A stretch of 64,000 nt of DNA from Pinus tabuliformis (GCA_031772625.1 CM062816.1:829108556-829172555); one strand, 5' to 3'. Shown: positions 41,582-54,071, counted from the stretch's first letter. Translations and numbers: made by a program. Notes: generated from the letters alone by a model not told the origin.

Positions 41582-42184
41582 ATGCTTGATGAATCTGGAA
41601 TTCCTGCCACCTTCTGGGGTGAAGCTGCATTTGTTGTCGTGACTATTCTCAACAAAGCTAATGTTTGGGTAAATAGAAATCAAACTCCATATGAACTTTG
41701 GTATGGTAAACCTTGTACTATAAAACACTTTAGAGTTTTTGGAAGCAAATGTTTCATCAAAAGGATTGATGAAAAACTTGGTAGGTTTGAACCCAAAGCA
41801 GACAAAGGAATTCTTCTTGGTTATTCATCCAAAAGTAAAGGATACAAATGTTATAATAAAAGACTTCGGAAAATTGTTGAATGTATTGATGTAGTAATTG
41901 ATGAAGCATGCAGAAATCTGGAACAAATGAAATCAACAGAGGAATATGACAATGAGGAAGATGATGAATTCTTTCCTGTATCAAATCAAAATGATATAGA
42001 GGAAGAAACCAGTGAAGCACCAGAAGAAGATACAACAGAAAGGGAAAAGACTTCATCCATGTATGTTCAAAAGAATCATCCAGAATATGAAATTCTAGGA
42101 GAAAAAGGGTCTGGAGTACAAACAAGAAGAAATCTTACAGGAACCTCAATTTATCTAGCATTACTATCCTCCATAGAACCATAG
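41582..42184 (+). pseudogene. Copia integrase C-terminal region
   Basis: A 200-codon open stretch carries GIPATFWGEAAF, then NQTPYELWYGKP, then HFRVFGSKCF, then KGILLGYSSKSKGYKCYNK, the conserved copia sequence after the integrase core. It then becomes acidic (EEDDEFFPVSNQND), as in SIRE-type elements ahead of RT. Confidence 0.9.
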
Positions 42185-42226
42185 AATGTAAATGAATCTA
42201 GCAAAGATGAATGTTGGGTTAAGTCC

Positions 42227-42621
42227 ATGGATGAAGAACTTGACCAAATTGAAAAGAATTATACTTGGGAATTAGTTCGTAGACCTCATGATAAAAATGT
42301 TATTGGAACAAAATGGATATTTAAGAATAAGTTGAATGAAAATGGAGAGGTTATTAGAAACAAAGCAAGACTTGTTTGTAAAGGGTATGCTCAACAAGAA
42401 GGTATATACTTTGAAGAAACTTTTGCACCTATTTCCAGACTTGAATCCATCAGAATGTTTCTTGCTCTTTCTAGTTTTAAAAATTTCAAAGTATATCAAA
42501 TGGATGTAAAATCATATTTTCTTAATGGAGATTTAGAAGAAGAAGTTTATATTGAGGAACCAGAAGGATTCATTCTAGGAAATGATGCAAAACTTGTATG
42601 CAAGCTCAAAAAGGCTCTTTA
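42227..42621 (+). pseudogene. Copia reverse transcriptase, first part, cut by insertion
   Basis: [19 protein letters not shown], then [15 protein letters not shown], then [13 protein letters not shown], then [20 protein letters not shown] form the N-terminal half of copia RT with motif A Asp kept. The frame runs KLKKALY and then enters the LTR of the inserted element at 42622. It resumes as YGLKQAPRAWYY at 48444. Confidence 0.95.
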
Positions 42622-43501
42622 TGTAGAAAATATATGTAGGTTAACCTGATAATTCAATATAAATCAAAGCAGAATACTATAACCTACTTCTACTATCAAT
42701 TTGCGAAAGCTTAAATATCGAGTTGAACAATATAACCAGAAGAAGAAGAATCAATGGCACAATATACATGAAAATACTTTGGGGAAAGCCTCAGCTAAAA
42801 ACCCCAAGCTACTGTATTATCATACATTGTGGAAATACATAGGAATTATACAAAGCCTTAGCTCTCATAGCTAGCCAGCTCTCAGTACAATCTTCACAGA
42901 TGCTCACAGGAAATATTGGCTTCTCTCCAACCTTCCTCTATGCCCTTCAAGATCCTATTTCCTTGTGCTATTCCTTGTGGATGATTCACCTATTACCAAG
43001 TGGATGATCTCCCTCAAAATTGCGCAATCCTCAAGGATTAAATCCTTGACTACATGCATGAGTTTTCTCCATGAGAAAACACATGCAACTGATAGTACAT
43101 TGTCCTTGACTTTAATCTCAACTGGGTCTTTCTCAGAATAGACATGCATGAGTTTCTGATGAGGGAATCTTCAGTTAACTGGAGTAGCACTAGTTGAGTG
43201 CATGCATGCATCAACTGACTGTTAACTCACCATTAGTTCCTCAAATAGTTTGGAACTAATTTAACTGGAATTAACTCAGTAAACTGAGTTAACTAATTAC
43301 AACTCAAATATAACTCAATCTTATCTCCTTAATTTAAGGGATAACTCTTGCATGACTTCAGAAAGACTTCTAACTTGAATTTCTCCAACTAATTAATTTA
43401 AAATTAATTAATTAATTATTTCCAAGTAGTTGTTAAGACTAAATTTGATTTTAATTCAAGGACAAATTAAATTGGAATATTCTTGTTGCCATATTTCAAC
43501 A
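42622..43501 (-). repeat. 3' LTR of the inserted copia element
   Basis: It pairs with 47585-48438. It keeps a CATGCATGAGTTTTCTCC block of about 37 bases that is missing from the right LTR. Confidence 0.95.
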
Positions 43502-44251
43502 CTCCCTCTCAAAAAGAAAGGGATTATATGCCACCCCGATCCTGTCTCTATGGAACTCGAATTTACACTTTGACAATGCCTTTGTCAAAATGTCAGCATC
43601 TTGCTCCTTTGTCGAAATATATTGCAACAACACGATCCTCCTCGCTACACAGTCTCTGAGATGATGATACCGGATGTCGATGTGCTTGGACCTATCATGA
43701 AATACTGGATTCTCAGAGAGTTTGATACAACTTTGATTATCACAATAGATCACAGTTGGATCCATCCTCTGATCAAACAAATCAACTAGGATTTTCTGCA
43801 TCTAGATATCCTCACATGCTCCCTGACTTGCAACCATGTATTCTACCTCTGTTGAGCTAGGTGCAACCGACCTCTGTTTCCTGCTATACCAAGAAACTGC
43901 CACTGATCCAAGGTTTAAAATCCCTCCTGATGTGCTCTTCTAATCTGATGGACTCCCTGCCCAATCTGCATCAGTGAAGCCCTGTAGCTTCACTCCCTCT
44001 GTCCGTTTGTACCATAATCCATACTGAGATGTGCCTCTAAGGTATCTCAATACATGCTTTGCCGCCTTCCAAAACATCTTGGTAGGCTGAACCATCGCTT
44101 GACTCATCTCGTTCACCAAATAGCACAAATCTGGTCGTGTGTTCACTAAGTACATTAGTGAACCCACAAGCTGCCTATACGCAATAGCCTCTACCACTTG
44201 TCTTGAAGTAGCAACCTCCTTCCTCCAGTTACCTGATAGAGGAGTCTTCAT
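43496..44251 (-). pseudogene. Copia RNase H domain of the inserted element
   Basis: Two frames read YRQLVGSLMYLVNTRPDLCY, then LQGFTDADWAGSPSD (stop at the end), and after further stops IYCDNQSCIKLSENPVFHDR, then KHIDIRYHHLRD, then DADILTKAL. These are the conserved copia RNase H and C-terminal motifs, with catalytic Asp in T-D-A-D-W and C-D-N intact. Confidence 0.92.
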
Positions 44252-44257
44252 GGGCTT

Positions 44258-45223
44258 TCACTTCTCCATGTGGAATCTCCTGAGTATCTCATTGGCATAC
44301 TTGCCCTGAGACACAAACAACCCCCCATCCTTCTGCCACACTTCCATGCCAAGGAAGTAAGGCATGAGACCCATGCCTTTCATCTTGAATTCTCTTACAA
44401 GGTCCTCCTTGCAAGACACGATCAATTTATCATCACAAGTCAAGATGATATCATCAACATAAAGTATGATGATCAACAACTTACCTTTCACCACGATGTG
44501 GTACAGGTTCGCATCCACTCCACTCTTTGTGAAGCCCAACCCGGTGAAGTAGTTGTCTATCTTGGTGTACCAAGCACAAGGTGCTTGCTTCAGCCCGTAT
44601 AATGCTCTCTTGAGTTGGCACACATGTGACTCATGATCGAAGGTCTCAAAACCTTCCTGCTGCTCTATGTACACCTCTTCCTTAATCTGGCCATCAAGGG
44701 ATGCAGTCTTCACATCCATCTGATGGATCTTCCAACCCATCTGTGCTAATAGTGCCAACATAGGTTTGATATATGAGTACCTTGCGACAGGAGAAAAAGT
44801 CTCATCATAGTCAATCCCCTCGACCTGTGAAAATCCACGAGCAACAAATCTTGCCTTATTCTTCTCCACTCTACCATCAGTAGCTTGCTTTACCTTGTAA
44901 AGCCAATGGGAACTCACAACTAACTTGTTCTCTGGTCTCGGAACCACATCCCAAACATTGTTACGAACTATGGAGTCATACTCCTCCACCATAACATCAA
45001 CCCAAATCGGCTGCTGCACTGCTTCCTCAAAGGAAGATGGTTCGGTCTCAACACATTCCCCAGCAAGGGCCATGTATCCAGTGTACCTCTCAGGTGACCT
45101 CCTCTGTCTGCACTGAGAATATGGTGCTCCCACATTCTCTCTCGCATCCTCCAACAATCTGTTAGCTTCTCTTGTGCACTTCCATCCATCTCTGGAAGAC
45201 TCTTCTTGAGTGGATGTCTCCAC
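44258..45223 (-). pseudogene. Copia reverse transcriptase of the inserted element
   Basis: The frame is open for 321 codons. It contains WVDVMVEEYDSIVRNNVWDV, then KARFVARGFSQVEGIDYDET, then IHQMDVKTASLDGQIKEEVY (motif A), LYGLKQAPCAWY (motif B) and LYVDDIILTCDD (active site intact), ending PYFLGMEVWQ. It is the best preserved RT in the window. Confidence 0.95.
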
Positions 45224-45301
45224 TTCTGGAACCTCCGCATGCGGCTTCTCTGCATCAATCTGAGGCTACTCCTACTTAGGAACCAACAGTTCCTCCACAA
45301 C

Positions 45302-46546
45302 CTATAGTTGGATCTCCCTCTCAAGGGAAACTCGCATGGCCTTCTGCTCATCAAACTTGAGATCTTTGCGAACCACTGTCCTCCGACTAGTAGGCAAGTA
45401 CACCCAATAGTTGTGAGGTGTATCAGCGTACCCCAAAAATATCCCCAACTCTGTTGTTAGCTCAAGCTTATTCTGTGCATCCTTTGTAACATGGAAATAT
45501 ACTGATGAGCCAAAGATCCTGAAGTGACTCACATCTGGTCTCTTATCGAAGAAAGCTTCCTCTGGTGTCTTCATCCCAAGTATTCGATGCGGGCTTCTAT
45601 TCTGCAAATAGAAAATTGTGTTGCATGCCTCAACCCACAAGTGAAGTGGTAGGCCTTGGTCATGTAGCATTTCCCGTGTTGCCCCTACAATAGTTTTGTT
45701 CTTCCTCTTGGCCACCCCATTCTACTGTGGGTTATGAAGTGCTATCAACTCTTGTTTAATTCCTTCCACTGCACATAAGTAATTAAAATCTAGAGAGACA
45801 TATTCTCCACCGTTGTCGCTTCTCAAGGCCTTGATCTTCTTCCTTGACTCTTTCTTGACCAAAGCTTTGAACTCACAAAACTTTGTGAAAGTTTGGTCCT
45901 TCTTCTGTATTAAATAAATCCAACATTTACAAGAATAGTCATCAATGAAAATCACATAATACCTTTGCTTTGTTGTGGATGCCGTCGAGAATGGTCCACA
46001 CAAATCAGTATGAAATCGCTCTAAGATATCCTCTTCTCGACTGTCTCGATCATGAAAGGAAGACTTGGTGTACTTTCCCAAGGTACAACCTTTGCATGTG
46101 TCAACTTGCTCAAGTTTACCTTTGGGAAGTCCTGTAGATATCTGCTGCATTATCTTCAAAGCCCCATGATGCAAATGGCCTAACCTCCTGTGCCACAACT
46201 CGCCAATGTATTGGCTTTGCACCAATTCTACTTTCGTACTCAATGTTGCACAATCATCTACCTCTATTTTATATAGATTCTTCACCCAAATCCCTATCCT
46301 CTTGGTTTGACCTGTGTCTATGTGTCTTAGGAACGCCTTTCCTTTACTGAAGACAACATTGTAGCCTTTGTCCTCCAACATCGCGACCGATAACAAGTTC
46401 TTCTTGAGTCCAGGCACATACATCACATCTGTCAAGGTGAGAGGAGCTCCATGCTCCCTCTGAAAAGCAATCGTGCCAACTCCTGAAACATTATACCTTC
46501 CATCATCACCCATCTCTATGTGCATCTTGAGGTCTTTCTCCTCCAA
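45302..46546 (-). pseudogene. Copia pre-integrase and integrase of the inserted element
   Basis: 46546-45722 encodes MYVPGLKKNLLSVAMLEDKG (end of protease), LWHRRLGHLHHGAL, the CKGC zinc pair, FHTDLCGPFSTAS and LRSDNGGEYVS, then stops at HNPQ. 45715-45302 continues with AKRKNKTIVGATREMLHDQG and FRIFGSSVYFHV. The conserved P-Q-Q-N-G-V-A-E-R junction is where the single stop lies. Catalytic residues D-D-E appear present. Confidence 0.93.
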
Positions 46547-47483
46547 GGCACTGAATAATTTTTATCACCGTTCATGCGGAATGAGGCTCCACTGTCAAGA
46601 TACTAGACACAACCCATCATCAATGACACCATGCATGCAATGAGGGTAAAGTCCATTTCAAACTGAGAGGCTAATGCCTCACCTTCCAATCCTTCTGAGG
46701 AGCCCTTCTTGGACTTCTTCGATGGGAAATTAGTCGCATAATGTCCCATCTTGTGACAATTAAAGCATCTTACTTTAGACATATCACCCTTCTTCCCTCC
46801 ATGAGAAGAATTTGATTTGAAATGGGAAGCCTTCCCCTTCCTTTTCCTTGCCTTACTTGCTAAGGCTAGATTTTCTTCATCATCATTCTTGGATGAAGAA
46901 CCATCTCGTGTGCTCCTCTTGATCTCCTCCTACATAAGATCCGATCACAATTGTTCCCAATCTGGTAGTTCTCACTTCCATTCACAGAGTCCTGGTAGCT
47001 ATTCCAAGTCTTTGGAAGGCCAAGGAGAGCGAGGCTCACCATATCATCATCGGCAGTAGTTATTCCCACACTGCCAAGCTCATCTCTGCAGGTGGTGAGC
47101 TTGTTCAGATATGTGGAAATAGTATCGCCCTTCTCCATCTTGATTCTTCGAAGCTTATCCTTGAGCACCAATTTCCTCTAGTCGCTACTATTCTGATAGA
47201 GGTCCTCCAGTGTCTTCGACATTGAAAATAGACTATCCTTCCCATGGAGACTCGAGACAATATGGTCTTGAACTCCCTCAAGGATGATCCATCTCACCTT
47301 CGCCACATACTTCTTCCACTCATCCAACTCTTGTGCATTATTTGAAGCTGGCTTTGGGATTTCTTGATCAATGAATTCCTTCAAGCCATTGTCTTCTAAT
47401 ACAACCTCCATTCTATCTTTCCATGCTATGTAATTTGAGCTACCTTCCAGGGCATACTCGAGTCTCAAGCCATAGAACGCCAT
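46547..47483 (-). pseudogene. Copia gag and protease start of the inserted element
   Basis: It begins MAFYGLRLEYALEGSSNYIA. One in-frame stop follows at about 47178 (SSD, stop, RKLVLKDKL), then ISTYLNKLTTCRDELGSVGI. Near 46775-46725 the knuckle reads CFNCHKMGHYATNF, with the last Cys changed to Phe. The protease site YLDSGASFRMNGDKN lies near 46600 with D-S-G intact, then a frameshift leads into the next frame. Confidence 0.88.
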
Positions 47484-47569
47484 TGGCCAACCTTGAAGTA
47501 TGATATGAATTTATTTTCACCTACAACCTCGAACTTCAAACTTCGAATTCTCTTCTCAGTATACTGTTC

Positions 47570-47584
47570 ATAGCTCTGATACCA
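47570..47584 (-). other. Primer-binding site, tRNA-iMet type
   Basis: TGGTATCAGAGC on the minus strand directly inside the right LTR. Confidence 0.92.
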
Positions 47585-48438
47585 TGTAGAAAATCTGTGT
47601 AGGTTAACCCGATAATGTAATATAAATCAAATCAGAATACTATAACCTACTTCTACTATCAATTTGCAGAATCTTAAAGATCGAGTTGAACAATATAACT
47701 AGAAGAAGAAGAATCAATGGCACAATACACATGAAAATACTTTGGGGAAAGCCTCAGCTAAAAACCCCACACTATTGTATTGTCATACATGGTGGAAATA
47801 CATAGGAATTATATAAATCCTTAGCTCTCACATCTAGTTAGCTCTAAGTACAATCCTCACAAATGCTCACAGGAAATCTTGGCTTATCTCTAGCCCTCCT
47901 CTCTTCCCTCCAAGTTCCTATTTCCTTGCGCTGTTCCTTGTGGATGATTCACCTATTACCAAGTGGATTATCTCTCTCAAAACTGCGCAATCCTTAAGGA
48001 CTAAATCCTTGACCGCATTAGTACATTGTCCTTGACTTTAATCTCAACTGGGTCTTTCTCAGAATAGACTTGCATGAGTTTCTGATGAGGGAATCTTCAG
48101 TTAACCGGAGTAGCACTAGTTGAGCGCATGCATGCATCAACTGACTATTAACTCACCGTTAGTTCCTCAAACAGTTTGGAACTAATTTAACTGGACTAAC
48201 TCAGTAAACTAAGCTAACTAATTACAACTCAAATATAAATCAATCTTATCTCCTTAATTTAAGGGATAACTCTTGCATGACTTCAGAAAGACTTCTAACT
48301 TGAATTTCTCCAACTAATTAATTTAAAATAAATTAATTAATTATTTCCAAGTAGCTGTTAAGACTAAATTCGATTTTAATTCACAATTTAATTCAAGGAC
48401 AAATTAAATTGGAATATTCTTGTTTCCATATTTAAAAA
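47585..48438 (-). repeat. 5' LTR of the inserted copia element
   Basis: It starts TGTAGAAAATCTGTGTAGG. Its right end reads TTTAAAAA where the other LTR has TTTCAACA, so the terminus has mutated. Confidence 0.92.
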
Positions 48439-48443
48439 ATTTA

Positions 48444-49535
48444 TGGATTGAAACAAGCTCCAAGGGCTTGGTATTATTGCCTTGACAAATATCTACAACA
48501 ACAAGGGTTCAAAAAAGGATCTGCAAACAACCACTTATACACCAAGATCGAGAATGATAAACTACTAATTATTTTTATTTATGTTGACGATATCATCTTT
48601 GGAAGCAATGAAGAATATATGAGTTAGAACTTCACTTCGATTATGGAGCAATGATTTGAAATGTCCTTGCTTGGTGAACTTACATATTTTCTTGGTTTGC
48701 AAGTTCAACAAACAAAATATGCTATTTTTCTTTCACAAACTAAATATCTCAAGCAGATTCTGAAGAAGTATGAAATGGAAGATTCTAAACCAGTATGTAC
48801 TCCAATGGTAACAAAATGCAGTCTCAGTTCTAACGATGAATCATTTGCAGTGAACCAACCAGCATACAAATCTATGATTGGAAGTCTACTTTATCTAACA
48901 GGTACCAAACCTGATATCATGCATGCAGTAGGAATTGTTGGAAGGTTCCAAGAAAATCCAAAGCAATCACATATTCAAGCTTCAAAAATAATATTCAAAT
49001 ATCTTCAAGGAACTCAAGACTTCGGTCTATGGTATCTTAAAGATACAGATCTTGCTCTTCATGCATATACAGATGCAGATTGGGCAGGAAATGTTGATGA
49101 TCGAAAAAGCACTAGTGGAGGTGCATTCTACATGGGATCACGGTTGTTGTCTTAGTTCAACAAGAAACAAAGTTTGATTCCCTTATCTACAACTGAAGCA
49201 GAATATGTAGTTGTTGCATCTTGCTACACACAACTACTTTGGATGATGCAAACATTACAAGATATTCAAATCACATGTACTCCACCCATCTTCATTCTAT
49301 GTGATAATACAGGTGGCATTATCATTTCAAAAAATCCAGTCATGCACTCCAAGACCAAGCACATACCCATTAAGTACCATTTTCTACATGAACAAGTGCT
49401 TGAACAAAAGGTTAAATTGGAGTATGTTCCCTCCAAAGAGTAGGTTGCTGATATATTCACCAAACCACTTCTCAGAGAAACATTTGAATATCTTAGACAA
49501 AAACTGGGAGTAGTTTTTGCATCATCCTACTGTTA
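48444..49535 (+). pseudogene. Copia RT (second part) and RNase H of the SIRE-like element
   Basis: The frame resumes with YGLKQAPRAWYYCLDKYLQQ and FIYVDDIIFGSN (active site intact), with a TAG soon after. 48661-49155 reads LGELTYFLGLQVQQTKYAIF, then YTDADWAGNVDDRKSTSGG. 49174-49443 reads STTEAEYVVVAS, then ILCDNTGGIIISKNPVMHSK, then HIPIKYHFLHEQV, ending near VADIFTKPL. Stops at 48628, 49153 and 49441 break the frame. Confidence 0.95.
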
Positions 49536-50335
49536 AATCTAGTTTCCAGAAGAAGGTTCCTATACGCGGGTTTTATGAAGGATAGTTGCGTATGTACATG
49601 AGTTTCTGTGGCTCAAGGAGCATATATGTTTCTCTGATAGAAAAACAATGGGTCAGACTCTAACATGGGAACTCAGTCTGATATTGATGATTACTGTCTA
49701 CCGATATGCTTTGTTCATTGATTTTTTATCTAGCTGATGAAGATGCCTTGATGAATGGTTTGTTTACAATGCAAAGGTAGCACAGGCTCAGGGGGGGAGT
49801 TAGCCTTCAAAAATATTCTACATTGTTGGCATTATGGTTGCTGATTTCAGCTATGGTTTCATATATTCATTATTTCATAGGTCATGTAAAGATATAGGGT
49901 GTAATATGTCACATTCTTTCATAGTCTATTTTCGAATGAGTCCTATTGGATATATGATGTAATTTGTTTCCCCTATATGCATGGGAATGATGATGTAATA
50001 ATTTTTATATTTCAGCCATGTATAAAAAATGATATATCCCCACTTGGTTGGGTGATTGATGTATGTATGATTCATTGGTGATAGGAAGGTCATACTCACA
50101 TAGTTGAGTTATAGAGTCATGTTATTCTATTAAAAAATATCTCTGCAGACTCAACATGTACTTAGGGGGAGCATGGACAACATCGTGTCTCTCAAAGGGA
50201 GAATATCTTGGTCTGCCCTTTACCCTTGATGTCAAAGGGGGAAAGTATCTTGGTGTTGCTTGATACATCTAATAGGTTCTACAGCTTGAAGTAATCAACA
50301 CCAATATGGTTTCCATCAAGTCCAAAGGGGGAGAT
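49536..50335 (+). other. Long 3' non-coding region of the SIRE-like element with repeated purine tracts
   Basis: There is no env-like frame. Purine tracts occur at 49791-49799 (G run), 50164-50171, 50192-50203, 50232-50244 and 50323-50334; only the last directly abuts the LTR. The segment TCAAAGGG(G)GA(A)A-TATCTTGGT is tandemly repeated at a 40-base spacing (50192 and 50232). Confidence 0.75.
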
Positions 50336-52503
50336 TGTTGGCATTATGGTACAAGTGTTGTCCTTGATGGTGACTCACTCATAGGTCAGCTCAAATTTGA
50401 TAAAAGGAAACTCACAATGTAACAAATTAATTCAGAGGTAATAGGGAATTGGTACATAAGAACAAGAAGTTGGAACAAAGGTCTACTAATAAGATTCAAG
50501 AAGTTGAAGAAAAAGGACATTTTTAGGTATGTTAAGTTGTATACGTGGGTTCATTGTACAAAAAGAGCGTATACACGCGGGTTGGAAAATCAAGGAAATT
50601 CAAGTTTAAAGAATACCAAGGGTCAATACCATGGTATTAGCCCACAATATTGAGAAGAGTAACGGTTATTTGATCTCGTCTAAGAATACCACATGTTCTA
50701 AGTTTTGTTTTGGTCCGAGGTATTGAGAAAGGCTAAAACTATATAAGGAGGAGAAGATCAAAGGGATATGTGCACAAGTAATGAATATCTTATGAAGTGT
50801 TAGATCAAAAGAAAATATGCATGTTATGGGTTTTTGATGCTTTGCTTGATCTGGACTAAGTATGCACCTGAGTGTTTTTTAATAATGGCTGAGATCTAAT
50901 GATGGATTAGGATCATAATGACTTATCATTATGTGATGTGATAATGGATAGGTTAGATATGAGTGCTAACAAATGTTTTAGCTTGTAAATGCTATGATAT
51001 GGGTATATCTGAAGTCCAGAATAACTAAGAAGTTATAAGTTTGTATTTGCAGATCTATACGTTGGTTCTCCATGGTGAAGGAACATATACATGCAGGTTA
51101 TACTCTTCCAAGTAGCGTATGCAAAAGAAAATCTTGTTTTTCAGAAATCACTGATCTATCTGATCAATGTTGTTTTGTTGTTGTCTGTCAATGAAGTCTT
51201 CTTAGATCTGAAATTAAAATTGAATGCATAAAGAGTTTGTGTCTGATTGATTGAATGATTAAGTGAGAAGGGTTATATTTGTTGTTGACTGTCTAGATCT
51301 CTGCAATTAACACTAGATGTTTAGAATATTATTGGTTGGTATAGATTTGATTTAGAAATTTTTATGATTCAGTAGTTTTGAAGGTATACGCAGGTTTGGT
51401 TAAAGTAAGTAGCGTATGCACACAGGTTGGCTTCATTGAAGTAGCATATATGTTCTGAGATATGATTTTTGAGGTTGCAGTTGGTTCTAGTTGTTGATGC
51501 AGTGTTCTAGGTTCAGATCTATGTAATGGTTACAATGATCTGTCTATTCCAGTTGATTGATTGAATTTTGATGAAGTATTGGTTGATTGAGTTTTCAGTG
51601 ATTGATTGATTCAGTTGTGGTTGATTTAGAGATTAATGATTGGATTTTAGTTATATCAGATATTGATGATTGGGTTTTAGTGATTGTTTGATGCAGATGT
51701 ATTTGATGGTTGTATTGCAGTGGTGATTTTGAGCTTCAATGTTACATATGGGTCTAGTATGAAAATTGGATGAAATGTGGCCTTCATATTTTGTTGTTGT
51801 GTACTAGGAGTATCTAGTCTGAAAATTTATGAAACTTGGTCCTTGGAGGATACTGAGGGTTGGAGCCTTCAGTGAGGAATTCAAAGCTTCCTGCCAGTAG
51901 TGGCTTGTGATTTGATCAGGGGGTTGGAGCTCCCTTCCAGTAGCAGCTAGAGAACGAGTGAAATTTGTATCCTTCTGTAGGTCGGTGCGTACGTACTAGT
52001 AAACATATCGGCTAGTACAAGAGCTATGGGGTTGTAGCTCCCTTCCAGTAGAAGCTAGAGAACGAGAGAAGGTTGCAGCCTTCTGCAGGTGGGTGCTTGT
52101 GTACTGGTATGAGTCTGTACCAGTACAATATTGTAAACAAATTATTCTTTATATTAAAATAAGATAGAGACAACAACATCATGTGGTTTTTCTCCCACAT
52201 TGGGTTTCCACCTTAAATCTTGGTGTTCATGTGTGTTTCTTATGTGTGATGGTTTATTATGGTATTACTACACATGGTTAGTGTTTAATGTTTAATAAAG
52301 TATTTATGAACTGATTAAAGATCAACCTATGATGAATTAACTGAATCATAAGTTCACTGGATATATGTTGGTCGCCTTAAGAACAGTTGTGTGCACACAC
52401 AAGTTCCCTTCACTGAAGTAGTGCACATAAATCTGATTATGGAAATGAAAAATTTATTGATTTGAAAATATTGATTCACCCCCCCTGAGTATTATTCCCA
52501 ACA
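50336..52503 (+). repeat. 3' LTR of the SIRE-like copia element
   Basis: It pairs with 36660-38874. It has a TATA box at 50739-50747 and is followed by the AGGGG duplication at 52504-52508. Confidence 0.95.
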
Positions 52504-52795
52504 AGGGGTTCCATTATTTCCAAGTGCATTTGTTCCACAGATGAGCAGAGTAGCTGAGAGGGATAGAGAGAGAGCACACAAAGAATATTTTTGTATTATA
52601 GTAGCCCAAAATCCATGGGCCTTTACTCGCAACCATTTTATATTCATAGAAAGAGAGTAGAGTGACCTCACCTTCCTGCTGGATTTTCTCCTGAAAAGGT
52701 TTCCCAAGTTACATCTTATGTTGATCATGGTTTTTGAGTTTTCTATTTCATTTTTCTCTATTTTTTACATAATTGTAATTTTCATGCATACACAA
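52504..52795 (+). repeat. Right part of the split gypsy LTR
   Basis: AGGGG-TTCCATT continues the sequence broken at 36659. It matches 5556-5850, including GAGAGTA-GAGTGACCTCACCTTCCTGCTGGATTTTCTCCTG, which corresponds to ACAACTTCACCTTCCAGCTAGATTTTCTCTTG. Confidence 0.82.
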
Positions 52796-53780
52796 TAAAC
52801 AATAATTCTGATCTAGATATATAAATAGAAATAAACCCTCAAAGTGTATCTTTCATATTTTTAAGTATAATTTTATCAAATATGTTGTGACGAACTATCT
52901 AGTGGAATATCCATGATAGTTTATGGATAAAAAAAATGTCATATAAACAAGTGCCATGTGAAATAATTTTTAGTTTTTTGGGCATGTAGAAAGTATAATC
53001 CATGGTATTGTCCCATGTTTTGTGACAAAGCCTATTTGCATGTTTAATAATCTCCATGGTAAAGTGGGGGTCGATATTCATGGTTAAGAATCTTATTACA
53101 CACACACAAACATATTTTCTGGAGAAAAAATTTTGTAATTTTTATTAAGAGAATAAAACTTACATTTGTATATGTCGAAGCATTCTTGTTGTTATTGCCC
53201 AAAACGTATATACCAAACCTGTGGCTATTTCCCAAAAATTATACACTAGTCTTGACACACTTATTTTCTTTTACTTATTTATCTACATATATAAAATAGC
53301 CAGAAAATCCTTGGTACACAGAAAGGGAATGCATGACTCCTATCTTATGAGTTTCTGCATCTATTTCCATAAAGGGTTCTCTTACTTTAAACATAGATTA
53401 CATGTTGTTAAGTGTTAGTATGAAGTCCTTTCTTCGGTGTTGAGTTGTAACCATGCTAACCCTATTTGTTTATATATGTATATGAATCTTTTCTAACTTT
53501 AACCAAAATTAATTACCTACTCAATCCATAATTCTTGTACAACGTGAGTTCATAATAGAGATTTGACCTTTCCTCAAGTAAGTAGGTACTAGACTAGATA
53601 CATACTACTCAATCATACTTCTACGCATGTAAACATAAATAATTTTGAACCACAATTTCTTGAAAAATCTTACATAACCAGTCCATTCAATTATCTAATT
53701 GTTTCGAGTGCTCTGCAACCCTAGCAAACCTGAGCCTTTGCCATACCCTAAAACTAAGCTGGGAACTTGATTTCTTGATT
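52796..53780. other. Unassigned AT-rich sequence
   Basis: No gene or repeat is recognised between the split LTR and the LINE. Confidence 0.3.
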
Positions 53781-54071
53781 GATCCAGAAACTCCACCAGC
53801 CTGTGGGTCGTTAGACAGGCCAGGATGACAAAAGAAGTTGGGGGGGAGAGATTGCCTCCTACCGGGATGTTGTGACAGGAGACTCATGCCACAAATCAAA
53901 CACTGAACCGCAAGCCCAAGAAACAAACCATATAAATGGCCTTGTCCTCAGTGCGTGTTGGCAGGCTCGTAGTAGGACAAAATGATTGCCATGTGCAATA
54001 GAGAAACCGAGATTTGTTATCCTGATGAACAAATTGGAAAGATATAGAAGCTTCATGAAGGACCACATGAT

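Larger units (their letters stand above)
42622..48438 (-). mobile_element. Second Ty1/copia element, inserted antisense into the SIRE-like RT
   Basis: LTRs at 42622-43501 and 47585-48438 have ends TGTAGAAAAT...TTTCAACA in plus orientation. On the minus strand a TGGTATCAGAGC primer site follows the right LTR and a GAGAGGGAG polypurine tract precedes the left one. Flanking CTTTA/ATTTA (42617-42621, 48439-48443) is the probable 5-bp duplication with one mismatch. Gag, protease, integrase, RT and RNase H follow in copia order on the minus strand. Frames are long but contain several stops and shifts, so it is a fairly young but dead copy. Confidence 0.95.
36660..52503 (+). mobile_element. SIRE/Maximus-like Ty1/copia element, interrupted and inactivated
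   Basis: LTRs of about 2.2 kb (36660-38874, 50336-52503) begin TGTTGGCATTATG, end TTCCCAACA, and are flanked by the 5-bp duplication AGGGG (36655-36659, 52504-52508). A TTGGTATCATAGCAAG primer site and an AAAGGGGGAGAT polypurine tract fit the SIRE/Maximus lineage. The order gag, protease, integrase, RT, RNase H is copia. Total length is 15.8 kb, of which 5.8 kb is a second element inserted into RT. Several stops and frameshifts make it inactive. No env-like ORF is seen between RNase H and the 3' LTR. Confidence 0.95.

Noticed and set aside
49536-50335. Possible env-like gene of the SIRE element
   Set aside because: No open frame of useful length, no membrane segments; the region is non-coding with purine tracts.
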